Positions 1-23,035 of a DNA stretch of 64,000 bases are shown here, one piece after another. The DNA comes from Antennarius striatus (Eukaryota > Chordata > Actinopteri > Lophiiformes > Antennariidae), in contig NC_090796.1 in NCBI RefSeq assembly GCF_040054535.1, positions 9,009,001 to 9,073,000 on the forward strand. The letters are read 5' to 3'. The notes under the pieces were generated by a model that saw nothing but the letters and a program-made list of their open reading frames with translations, had not been told where the DNA came from and did no database searches. Position 1 is the first letter of the stretch. Each line of letters begins with the position of its first letter. The translations under genes and the position numbers were made by a program.

Positions 1-877
1 CAGATAATTTTTTGGTAACGCAGAGGAGCAATACTATCAATTCAAAATGAGCATATTTCCTTCCTTTTCCTAAATAATCCACTCACAAGTTGCAAAGCCC
101 AACAATTCAGCTATTTTCTCTTTTCTGACATCACATTTTGAATCAACAAAAATGAATAACTAGAAACGATTACTGTAAAACTCCATGCATATAAATTGTA
201 TGTACATATCAATATAAAAAAATTAAATTGTGGCTCCCTATTGTTTTTATTTATTTATTTACTTATTTTTGAAACACGTCACGTTGGACAAACGAAAAAC
301 AATGATAAAGGCCCAATAAACGATTTTCAACGCTTAGACTACGTTTCAGCACGGATACAGTTCGGTGTGACACTGCGTCAAGATAATAGTTTAATGTGTT
401 TTGTTCGTCCTTTTTTTTTTTTGACCAGCTGTTATGACTTTCTTTATAAAGTCATCAAAATTGTCGTTTGTATTACAAACAGATTTGATTTAAATATTAT
501 TCACTAGGTACATAAATCGTCGTACGTGTTGTTTCCGGGGACGGAAAAGTAGAAGACACAAAAAGGAAGTTGTTGTCAAGTGTTAGAAGCGCTACCTCTA
601 TCAACAGAGAGAAATGACTCTACTTTTCTCCTTTAAAACAGTAGACATTTAATAACAACTCTGGAGGAAGCAGTCGCATTGTTGGAACTATATTTAGTTG
701 TGATGTTAATCTCATTTTCTTGGGCTATTTATTTTATATTCGTGTCGAAGCCATTGTTTTTGAAAAATTAGCTAATGTTAGCAATGGTTCGATGACATAC
801 ACTATCATACTGTTGTACTGTAGAAGAATTAGAACACCGACACGCTTCGAACACTAGTGGAGGAGAAAAGAGGGTAA
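1..877. promoter_or_regulatory. cog7 upstream region and 5' leader
   Basis: AT-rich sequence with no convincing coding potential. The first 500 bases look like ordinary intergenic DNA. A short GC-richer patch with GGAA-type (ETS-like) sites around 530-580 is the most likely core promoter, since many housekeeping genes have TATA-less promoters with such sites. The start codon context at 878 is purine-rich with G at +4. The transcription start is not visible and this assignment is inference. Confidence 0.35.
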
Positions 878-1404
878 ATGGATTTCTCCAAATTCCTAGA
901 CGACGATTTCGATGTCAAAGACTGGGTGAATGGCGCATTTAAGGTGGTGCAAAAGGATGCGCCAGGGAAAGCGGATACTCACGCAGCGACGCTCGTCATG
1001 AAACTGCAGCTGTTCATACAGGAAGTAAACAATGCCATTGAGGGTGAGTGGGCAAACCGAAATGAGAAGTAATGACAGAACGAACAGACTGGGGATGTCT
1101 TCATATGGCTGGGCGTAGTGCCTGTTGTTGTTGTTTTTCCCCTTAATTGAGCTAACATTGAATAATGTAATATGTAATCAAACCCAATGATGACGTTATC
1201 GTTGAAAATTTTTATTATTCAAGAGATTTTTAAATGATATCCTGTTAACTATTTTTGTGCCATTGAATGCAGAACTAAATATTCTAACAACTTTGAAGTC
1301 AGTGCAGGTTTAACATTAACAGCCCCTTAAGTTGAATCAATATCTTGCAGAAAATAGTTGTATTACAAATTTATGAATGAAGCAACTTGATGACAACACA
1401 GGAG

Positions 1405-1481
<77 letters not shown>

Positions 1482-4400
1482 GAATGTTAATTATCTTTAC
1501 AGGAGTGCAACTCTTGTGTCTTACATGGTCATCATAGACAACCCAGAGATTAAATATCAGCAGTTTCCAGGAGGACAGGCTGGACTACACAAAAACTTTC
1601 AGCAAAGTTCAAGAAAACTATTCATCTAACCATTTGAATGCCATTGACAATAATCAAATGTGATTGAAGTTGCTATATGCTTTCCTCACTATGTCTCTCA
1701 TAAACTCAAACTGCTGTGTTTCTCTGTATAGAGAGCAGTAATCAAGCCCTCCAAAACATGCCTAGAGTCCTGCGTGACGTGGAGGCTTTGAAACAGGAGG
1801 CTTCTTTTCTCAAGGACCAAATGGTTCTGGTCAAGGAAGACATCAAAAAGTTTGAGCAAGAAACTGTGCAGTCAATGCAGGTGTGTAAATGTATAGTAAC
1901 ACAGAAATGACTTAGCTTACTAGATGTTTACACACAAGTCATAAATAACCTGTGTTATGTAAAACAAGGTACAAATCTTAACTTACATTTAAAGTGCTCA
2001 TTAGGTAATGAAACATTTTATTCAATAATAAATGTTTGTACTGTAATATATAATATACATGTCGCTCAAAGAATACTTCTAATATTTATCATGTTATCCA
2101 GGTTCTTGTAGAGATAGATAAAGTGAAGGGCCGCATGCAAGTGGCAGCAGAGGCTCTGCAGGAAGCAGATAAATGGAGCACACTGAGTGCAGACATCGAG
2201 GAAACCTTCAAAACACAGGTAAATAAATAAGATGCTAAATGATTTTACTGGTTAAGTGATCATGAACTTTTTACTCCGCATTCTTTCCTACATCCCTCTA
2301 AGCATTCATCACATGAGACTATTGAACCGAATAATTCACTATAAATGTATCTGATTTAGTTTAATGGCCCAGAAATATTTGTAGCTCATTAAAGTGTGCT
2401 AAACAAGTAAGGCCCCTCTCAGACTCAAGCATTTAAATTGATGCAAATGTATTATATTTAGGTTTTATTAAATTACAATCATTGATATGCAGTGCACCCT
2501 TGTTCCTTGCAAATAATGCGCTCCAGGAACCACACGCGATTAATGATTTCCGCAATCGAACGACAAACTATTTATCTTATTATTTACGGTAATTTAAACA
2601 TTTACTAACCTTCCCCGTACTGATATTATACCACCTTTTATCTGTATTACTTTTTCCCACACCCTTATCGACTGTTTAAAGCACTTTTGTGTCTCACATA
2701 TGTCCGAGACTCGCGGAACAGAGCGCACTTTCAGATGCTGTCAGCCAAAAGAATGCGTGTACGGCATCACATGACTACCTACCAAATATCTGCGATGAGG
2801 TGAAGTCGCGAGTGTTGATGCGCGAATGTACTGTAATGGATTCCTGTTATAAAATCAAACTATACAGTGTTGAGATATTGTCTAGAATGCCCTCTTTTTT
2901 TTCCAGGACTTTGCATTGATTTCCTCCAAGCTCACCAGCATGCAGAACAGCCTTGCTATGTTGGTGGACACTCCAGATTTCTCTGAAAAGTGTGTCCACT
3001 TGGAAGCTCTGAAAAACAGGCTGGAGGCCCTTGCTAGCCCACAAATAGTAGCCACCTTTAATTCGATGTCTGTTGGTACTAGTGCTTTCTTTCCTCATAT
3101 TCCAACATCCACTTCATGGTTCAGTTTAAGTTCTCATTAGTAAACCAATAAATGCATGTTTTTCTCCTCTACAGACCAGGCCAAACTGTTTGTTAAAGTG
3201 TTTACAGAGATAGATAGAATGCCACAGCTTCTTGCCTACTACTACAAGTGTCATAAGGTAGGTGATCCAAACCTTTTTTCCACCAATGAAGATGCTTAAG
3301 AAAATACTTTCTCTTGCCTGTTTGGTTTTTTCTTGTTTTACTGACCATTTGTGAATGGATGTCTGTTTTACGTGACCAGAGCCAGTTGGTGAGCATCTGG
3401 CAGGATCTCTCTCAGAGTGAACTCAATCTGAATCAGCAGCTGTCTGAATACTATGATACCTTGCTCTCCTCGTGGCACTCACAACTACAGTGGTGCAGTC
3501 AGGTGAGTAACTATACTGTGGAGTAAAGTTTCAACAATGCTAAATAATTGGGAATGAGTGGATAGGGATGAGCTACACAATAACAATCATGGAATGATGT
3601 TTTCGTTGTCTCGACAGGTGTTCAGGAACCCACATGAGGTGGTAACGGTGTTGCTGATCCAAACTCTGGGTGCCATGGTCCCATCCATCCCAGTTTGCTT
3701 GAGTACAGCCTTGGAGAGGACACCCCAGGAGGAGCGTCTAGACACCCTATTGGAACTCCATCACACCACGTCCACTTTTGGACACAGCTTGGAGGCTGCC
3801 ATGCTGCCCCACCTGGGTGAGTGTGTCAACTAGTCATGACTACAGATATTGAAAAAGTTATGTCTTAATATTCTGGCTATTTTTCTGCTCAGGTGAGAAT
3901 AACCTGCTGAAGGTGAATGAGCTGGTCCATGTGCTGTATGACCCCTACAAATCTTATCAACTACAGTATGGGGATCTGGAGGAAGTCCATCTCCTAATCC
4001 AGATCAGTGCCGTTCCCTTGGTTAGATGCCACTCACACATACAGAAATGAAGTTATTAAATCAAAACCATGACACAACTGTGTTTTTATTACTTTCCTAT
4101 GTTCAGTTGTTTTCTCTCTATCTGTGCCTACTTTAGCTTTACATACTTTATATTGTATCTCTTTAGGAACACGGGGAAGTAATTGATTGTGTGGAGGAGT
4201 TGAGCCACTCGGTTGGTAAGATGTTCAGCCTGGCCAGCTCTGCTGTGGACCGCTGTGTCAAATTGACTGATGGCCTGGCCGTGTGTGGCCTTCTCAAAGC
4301 CCTCAAAGCTCTCTTCAACAAGTACGGGTCCTTTATTGTCACAGTTATAACATGGGTGACTTTGCTTTGACTATGCAGCCAGAGTTAATGTTGTATGTGT

Positions 4401-7264
4401 TTTAGGTACGTGTCAGACTTCTCCATAACACTGCAGTCAATCAGGAAGAAATGTAAACTGGAGGATACGTCAAGTTCACCTGTTTTCCAGGAGGACTGGA
4501 CAGCCTTCCAGAATTCTGTCAGGTAAATGTGTTTTTTATACTTGGTAGTCTTTCTTTGGTACTAGTATGAAAAACACTAAACAATATTGACCTGTTTTTT
4601 GCAGGATTATTGCCACATGTGGGGAATTGCTCAGGCAGTGTGGAGCATTTGAGCAGCAGCTGTCAAACAAGTAAGAAATAGATTTTATAACCTTCTAGTT
4701 TTTACTCCTTTGCCTCTGTCCATGCTTTTCTCTGAAACTAATAAATAACTTATGGGACACACTGTCATTAAGGGATTATAAAGACTTGCATTCACTCTAT
4801 GAACACAATTAACGGTTCTCTTAGGATCCTGGTCACAGCGGGTAAGTACTTGTCGGAGTCGTACAGCCCACGTAGTTTGGCAGGACTCCAGGAGGCCAGC
4901 TCCGGAGAGAGGAAGAGCACCACCAAGAACCCTTGGCAGGAATACAACTACCTTCAAAGGGGAAACATGGCAGAATACAGCAGCCTGATGGAGGTCCTGT
5001 ACTCCCTAAAGGTATGCAGGAAGGCATTGGCTGAGCCATGAAGACAGACTTTGTTGATGTCCTCTGAAGAGAACTGCAGGTTATCAGATGGTTTGTCTTC
5101 ACAGTTTGCCAAGGAGGATGGTAATCTCTTTCACCCTTTCTTGTAGGAGAAGGGAACAGGTAACTCCAACTTGTTAGCAGAATCCAGATCTTCTCTTACC
5201 AGACTCAACCAGCAGGCAAACCAGCTGGCCTTCGACTCGGTCTTTCTGCAAATCAAACACCAGCTCTCCCTTGTCTCCAAAATGGAGGTAATCAGTGTCA
5301 AAATTTCACAATAATTAGTTTAAAATATCTTTCAGATGCATTTAGATTGCATGTGTTCTCGTGCATTTTAGTGTTGGACGTTTTTTTTATTTTGATATCA
5401 TCTCACACTATCATATGCTTTGTATAGGGAAAAGAGTCACCTGGACTTGGTGAGAGCTACACTGAGGACCTCCCAACATTCAGCCTGTCACCACAGGAAT
5501 ACATTACAAATGTAAGGTTTGACTTGAGAAAACATGGGATTCAAATAAGTCCTAGATCACTAGATAAAAATACAGTAATCCCTCGTTACTCGCAGATAAT
5601 GCGTTCCAGGACCACCCGCAAAAAATGAAATTCCGCGATATAGTGATAAACTATTTATTATTTACGGTAATTTAAACATTATGAACCCTCCCCATACTGA
5701 TATTAAACCACCTCCGATCTGTATTACCTTTTCCCACACTCTGATAGACTGTTTAAAGCACTTTTGTATTAAATAAAAGTTTCTTTGATACACAGAAGGG
5801 CGCTGCGTTACTTGAGTCCCAGAACGCAGCACACTTACCGATGCTGTCAGCCAATAGCATGCACGTACGGTAACATGTGACTACATATTAAAAATCCATA
5901 ACTCAGTGAAGCCGTTTTGAAGCGTGAATAAGCGAGGGGTAACTGTATTTATTTTGCATCACAAAACAATTGGGCTTGGGATTTTGTCAAACTACGGGTC
6001 ATTTTATTTACACCGAACACAAAATGTAATGGGATACTTTAGTTCCCAGACATTACGTATATCAAATCAGATGCGTGTTTCTATTCCAGATAGGGCAGTA
6101 CCTGATGTCTCTGCCTCTCCACTTGGAGCCATTTGTGACTCAGGAAGACCCAGCACTAGAGATGGCCCTACATGCTGGGAAGCTGCCCTTCCCTCCAGAG
6201 CAAGGTTTGTTTTTACTAGAAAACATGATTTATCTCCAGTTTAATGCACTACACAGTTTTTTTTCTGTTCTACCTTTCTGTTTAGTATGAAAAAGTATGC
6301 AATTTTTTTTAGTAATCCCATCTTCGGATATTTACAGAAAAAAAAAGATAAAGTAGGAAAGAAGAACAATGCATTTCCAGGCTATACCCTAGTCTTTATT
6401 TATTTTTCACTTTGCTTTGATAAAAGTATGCATAATCTGTTTCAAATTGCAAGTTTAAATAACTGATGTCTAGTATGAATATCTAGAAGTCTTGAAGTCA
6501 GTTTGCAACAGTGCAGTTTGATTTCCAGTCCACGTACCTTTTAGCTTGGCAGGGGAATGGCTTTATTTGATCAGAGGGCTGGTTGATTCAGACATAATCT
6601 CTATAAACATCTGTTATGATTGAACACGTACATACCCTCAAGTAAAAGATGTTGTTTGAGTGAGAACGCAGTAGTTTGATGTTGAAATTGTTTTTTTGGT
6701 GTTTGTAGTGTAAATTATTCTCATTTATCTAGGTCCCTCAAGAGTTGAATAATAAACTCAGACAGTTTTGACCTTTATCTTCCAGTCCCTTTTTTCCCCT
6801 GACTCTTGTATCCTGTTCTCACACCACTAACTCCTTTCTTTCGGTACCAGGAGATGACCTTCCTGAGCTGGACAACACGGCAGACTACTGGCTGGGCTCC
6901 ATCGCTCGGGCCACCATGCAGACCTACTGTGATGCCATCCTGCTTATTCCTCAACTGAACACCCATTCCACAAAACAAATTGCCACAGATATTGGTACAT
7001 TTAGCAGTTCTGCTGATGATGACTAATGACAAAACAATGTTTTCTTCCTGTTGTACTGAATTGAGATTGTACTGAATCTCCTTTCTCTGTTCCCCAGACT
7101 ACCTGAGCAATGTTATGGACGCTCTGGGGCTGCAGCCGTCCCGCACCCTGCAGCAAATTGTCACCCTGCTGAGGGCCAAACCTGAAGAATACAGACAGAC
7201 AGCCAAACTGCTGCCACGTCGACTGGCATCCACCATCGCTGCCCTTCGGTCCATCGACTACTAA
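878..7264 (+). CDS. cog7: Conserved oligomeric Golgi complex subunit 7
   Basis: COG7 is a lobe-B subunit (with COG5, 6 and 8) of the COG tethering complex, which acts on the cytosolic face of the Golgi in retrograde intra-Golgi vesicle traffic and so maintains glycosyltransferases. Coding exons: 878-1043, 1732-1880, 2102-2218, 2907-3075, 3175-3257, 3380-3502, 3618-3816, 3893-4020, 4167-4321, 4406-4522, 4605-4670, 4825-5011, 5147-5287, 5428-5511, 6090-6204, 6851-6994, 7098-7264. Every junction keeps frame. The total is 2310 nt, or 769 residues, against 770 for human COG7 from memory. Diagnostic stretches include MDFSKFL at the start, [39 protein letters not shown] and [12 protein letters not shown] near the end. 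The family is largely helical, without catalytic motifs. The gene looks intact; two introns contain MITE copies. Identification is very secure; a few donors (for example GTTAGA after 4020) are weak. Confidence 0.97.
1406..1478. repeat. (CA)n microsatellite in cog7 intron 1
   Basis: Uninterrupted CA dinucleotide run of about 36 units. A His-Thr repeat ORF across it is an artefact. Confidence 0.98.
2490..2833. mobile_element. Degenerate MITE copy in cog7 intron 3
   Basis: Shares the internal block around 2581-2660 (TATTTACGGTAATTTAAAC, then a CCCC-TACTGATATTA segment) and the 3' block around 2735-2790 (GATGCTGTCAGCCAA) with the better preserved elements at 5573-5945 and 54822-55185. Its terminal repeats are eroded, so this is an older insertion. 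Boundaries are approximate. Confidence 0.75.
5573..5945. mobile_element. MITE with TA target duplication, cog7 intron 14
   Basis: Starts CAGTAATCCCTCGTTACTCGC and ends with the near-inverse GCGAGGGGTAACTG, flanked on both sides by TA. Non-coding and about 370 bp, so it is a non-autonomous Tc1/mariner- or Tigger-type DNA element. It is one of three relatives in this window. The superfamily is inferred from TIR shape and TA duplication. Confidence 0.85.
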
Positions 7265-7820
7265 CATCAATGGAGAGAAATAGATAGACTCCAGATTTAA
7301 TGGCTGGCGGCGTGTCTTCAGGGACCCAGGCATGTTTGAAAGATCCCCAGGTGGATGGATATGTGAAAATGAATGGAGAAGTTGGTTGAAATGTGACAGC
7401 CCATCAATCCTACTGAATTTTAGGATTATAGTCCTGACCAAATAGGATTTAAAGGAATGTTAAAAGGTTAAAATCAGGGTAGTTCAGAATATTTTTATAC
7501 TGAGTGTAACTTTGGATGATGTCTCACTGGTGAGTATCCCTTTTCTTCAAGCCAAAGGGTGGATGTGTTGTAAATAAATCGATAAGGTTTGTTTTTAAGT
7601 ATGGGATTAACAAATGAACATCAGAGGATTTGTGAGAGTGAAATATGGTTAATTATTTGTCACACTAATATAATGGAGCTTTAAGATTATAGTACTACTG
7701 ATGTGAGCTATTTTTGTTTAAGAGCTTCACGTTCGTTTATGCATAGTTGTAGCTATTTGTTCTTTACATGAATGGGTCTGTAATTAAGAATTCTGATTCA
7801 ATAAACATTCTTTTCTTCTA
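7265..7820 (+). other. cog7 3' UTR with poly(A) signal
   Basis: Non-coding sequence after the cog7 stop. A canonical AATAAA lies at 7800-7805 and is followed by T/GT-rich sequence, so the transcript probably ends near 7820. Confidence 0.7.
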
Positions 7821-8004
7821 AATGCAGTACATACTTGGTATCATTGTCTTTGTAGTCGGTGTCTGACAAGAGCTGCATTTTTCACCTTTTTATTCCTAAG
7901 TGATGTTAAATGTATTTTCACCTTCCAATCATGAAAATGGGCTTGTCTGTCACTATCAACCCTCAGAGGAATAAATGTGGAAATAGAAGATGAAACATCT
8001 AACA

Positions 8005-8170
8005 CTAAGAAAAAGAAGTATACTTTATTAATCCCCGTAGGGAAATTATTTTTCCACTCATATATGTTTGGCACACAGACACACACACACACACAAGGGG
8101 GCTGTAGGCATGCAAATAGAGGAGAGGATGATGGTAGAGTGGTTGGCAGCTCCTTTCTGGTGCACCCCAT
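8005..8170 (-). mobile_element. Retroelement 3'-end fragment
   Basis: The block TATACTTTATTAATCCCCG plus GGGAAATT is the familiar 3' terminus of a teleost LINE/SINE group read in reverse, followed by a short CA tract and further repeat-like sequence to about 8170. Family assignment is from memory. The remainder of 7820-8630 is AT-rich with nothing recognisable. Confidence 0.5.
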
Positions 8171-8629
8171 ATAAGCAGATCGTAAGACTCCTGATTGAGA
8201 AGAGTGGAATCATAGATCCTTTATTACAAAAGTGCTATAAATCTAATCATTTATATAGAGCTAAAATAATAAACTACATTCAATAATCAACTACTACAAG
8301 TGGAGTGTAAAGATAATTTCCCCATTGTGTGGATAAATTAAGTGATTTAATCTTTATAGTATAAGTTGGTGCTGAACTGAATTGTTAAAAAAATAATTTT
8401 TCGAGTTTAATGTTATTTATTGATAAGATAAAATTGAGAAGATGTAAATGGCAAGATTTATTGCTGTTTACATTAGATTGAGTATCTTTTAATTTGACAT
8501 TACTGTATTGATGAGACAAATTATTTCCTGTTGCAATTCAGGGTTGAATGTGCTGGGCGTCTGCTCATCAAATTATGCATACATTTAAAAAATAAAATAA
8601 AAACCGTGGATTTTCTGTGAATGATGTAA

Positions 8630-9561
8630 TAATTGTCCAGCCATCGGGTCCGTGCGGTCCAGAGACGGGGATGGAGCGTCATCCAGCATCACATGCTGCT
8701 GTACCTGCTCTCCTCCAACATGGACCACTGTTTGATCCTGACGTCAGCCGGTACCGCCCTGCCCGCAGTGTCGGTGGCTACAGATGATGATGGAGACGGG
8801 AGAAGCGGCCTCGTTGCGAATCCCATTCACATGAGGAATTAAGCCGTTCAAAGAGTGAGAGAAGTACTGATAAGAACTTTTCGGCACCGCATCATGCGCT
8901 CATCAGATCTGGCGCACAAAGAAACGCTCCGCGGCCGCCGGGCGCCAGGGAGCGGCGCGCTGTGCTGCTCCGGTCGGGGTGTTCCTCGGTTTGGCGGCGC
9001 TCCTGCGAATTCGCCCACTGTGGATGCGATTTAGGGAAGACGTCCAGCGGGTAAACATCACCAGCCTGACGAATGAACACAGGACCTTCATGATCGAAGC
9101 GGGAGAAATACCAGTAATAGGGTGGAGCTGCGGTTTCTTTAATAAATGATGAGGAATCCCGATCGCCACTCTCAGGCTAATTGAGAAATTTGATTATTGG
9201 CTACATTCCGACCATCTTGCTCGCCTTGTTTTGCGTCCGAACAACCATATAGGTGATGTTATGTCATCCGACCGACCGCTAAGAGACGATGGCCGCCGTT
9301 CGGTGCGGGGCTACCCCGATCGTTCTTGCCAATCTCCCTGAAAGAGGCTCACCATGGAGGCTGTTCGTGGAATCCGATGCAGTGCTGCCGGTGGGCTGAT
9401 TGGTGTCCACATGATCCCAGAACTACCAGGCCTCATGTTGCTGAGAAATATGCCCGGGCCTTACGCTCAGACGCGCAAAGTGGAGGAGCTGTCAGTGCGT
9501 AAATGTGAAGAGATGCTCTGAAATTAATGTGTTAAAACGGGGGAAAGCGATTTGTCTGACC
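8630..9561 (+). promoter_or_regulatory. GC/CpG-rich usp31 promoter and 5' UTR
   Basis: Base composition changes sharply from AT-rich to GC-rich near 8630 and stays so through usp31 exon 1, as expected for a CpG-island promoter. A perfect palindromic CRE (TGACGTCA) sits at 8739-8746. Several short ORFs on both strands here are by-products of the GC content. The start of transcription is not determinable. Confidence 0.55.
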
Positions 9562-20740
<11,179 letters not shown>

Positions 20741-23035
20741 CAGTGTTTTTAAGGCCTGGTAATAATCTCTTTCGTGCAGCTCTGAAGTGTTTTAACCATC
20801 AATTTAAAGTGAGTGTCTGACCAACATCTTTAAAGCACCTGTAGCTTTTCAGTGGTTACCAAACACCAGCTGCCAAACTGGACATGATAACAATATTACT
20901 TAGGAATGGATTTTAATGAAGCACTTTGTATGGATTGCATTGATTTTGAGGAATATTATAATGTATTGTAAATAAGCATGGACTGCACATGTCTTGAAAT
21001 TATTGCCTTGTTCTGTCTGTAGCATAGTTAAGAGAAGTACATCTCAGCAGGAAGTGAAATTAAAAGTGACTTTGCACAAGGAAGACGGCCGATATGATAG
21101 AAAGAAACTGTTGAGATACATCAAACATGGACTCCTCAGTCATCAAAGGAAGTTTACTGGCAATTTCTAACATGCTGATGCAGTGAAACACTGAATTATT
21201 TCCAAAAAGTCTTTATGTACAGCTCTCCAACAATATTGAGAGCCATATGTCAACAACAATCATCAGTGCCTCAGATAATTTAAGTATTTGATCTAAATTG
21301 TATTACTGCAGGTGTTGGTAAATTTATAATTCAATTTTAATATTTAATAAGCACTGAAATGTAATTTCAAGTAAGAACATAATGTCTACTTAACCTTAAC
21401 TGCTGTTTACATATGCTCCTAAATGTGGTAATTGTGCAACGGCCTTTAAGAGGTATTTTTGTGGATCCAAAATCAAGACTGTCATTGAGATGCTGGGAAT
21501 GAGTTCAGGAATGAAGCATGTGCTGCTGGCGTTAAATGTCTGGAGACCTGTTTTTTTTTAATGGTACTTCAATGTCTGTGTTTTGTTTACTAGTAATGAC
21601 CTGTTAGCCCTCAGACAACCTCCTCACCCCTCACCACGTCTTTCCTTTAGCTGCTGATGCCAACAAGTAAACCAACAGTTGAAGTTTGCTGAAGTGGTGT
21701 TTTATGAGGTGCTTATTCATAGTTAGCAGACTACCTAAAGTGGATGGTGGTCAAACTTATTGATATCGCAGCAGCATGCTACCCAAGTGGGATTTAAGTT
21801 TGAATGCATGCTATAATTAGAATATTTTCCCTGTTTTATTGCAGTCATTCCAAAGTCAATGGACTCCTTGGACAAAAATTTTACCTTGCAGACCTGGGAG
21901 TTACTAGGCTCGATAGGTTAATAGGTTTGTCTTATTGTGTGACTTCAGTGTTTTGAAGGCTTGGCTCAAACTCCCTAAAGTCACACAATTTCACATTTAA
22001 ACTAACAAATTGAGGCAGCAGCAGAACAACAACTTCTGTCTCCCGCGAGATAAAATTACTGTTTTTGTTGTTGGGTGTTTTTGAAAAGAACAAGAGAAAA
22101 TGGCCTACCTGACAGAAAGGTAAATTCAGGAAAATTCTCTAAAGGTAGCATGAAATGAAGCAGTTTATACGATTCAGAGGTGCTGCCCCATCCACAGCGG
22201 TTATCATTGCTTATCTTTGTATAACAACACACAACGACTCCAAAGCGGCCCATGCAGGTCATGTACTCATAGAGCAACTATGAATAAATACCTCACACTA
22301 ACCCACTTGAAAATCCCTATCTATCCCAGATGTGCTGTTTCCATGTTCCTTTTGGGGCTCAATCTCTTCAAACTGCCAGACATCTCCAAGCATTCCTCCG
22401 AGATGAACAGGGTTAATTTAAAAAGCCACTACAGAGCTGTGATGCCTTTCTTGAGACACCAAACATCAATGTAGAGCATTATGGTATGTTTGAGTCAGCC
22501 CATGTTCTGTCTTCTCATGTCACCTTACGGCTTGTGCACATCTTTAGCTTGCATCACAGATTATCTTGACAGTGAACACACCAACATAAATTCAGAAAAG
22601 AGAGCACCACTATGAAATATATGACAGTTCTTGCATGAAGAAATGCTTATGCATGCACTTAACTATGCAAACATACTCTTGCTAATGCCCACACTGAGTC
22701 TGTAGACGTGCTACTCTTGGATGTGTATATATTTCTAACTATATTTTTCCAAATGCCAGCATCAGAGAGCATGTTAAGGTATACTTTATTAAAGCTTTGT
22801 TTGCACATTTCCTCAAAGTAATATACATTTTGAATGAATGATAATTATTGCTAATTCTCCCCCTCAAAGTAAATCAACTCACTTACAAAGGAATGTTTCC
22901 TGGATTGTATTCAGTTGGTGAATGATCAACTTTAAACACCTTTAAACAGGAGGTTTTATACATCTTTGGCGGTTTAACTTTGCTGCCATGTGCTATAACT
23001 TCATTTTAACCTTTGTGATACAATAAAATTCATAG
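20741..23035 (+). other. Probable usp31 3' UTR
   Basis: Non-coding sequence following the usp31 stop. AATAAA at 23022-23027 is a plausible distal poly(A) signal. Mammalian USP31 also has a long 3' UTR, which supports this reading, but the end is inferred. Confidence 0.4.

Noticed and set aside
8892-9169. Minus-strand ORFs in the GC-rich zone before usp31
   Set aside because: GC-rich promoter DNA has few stops. No domain, and opposite to the gene; a divergent antisense transcript cannot be excluded but nothing supports it.
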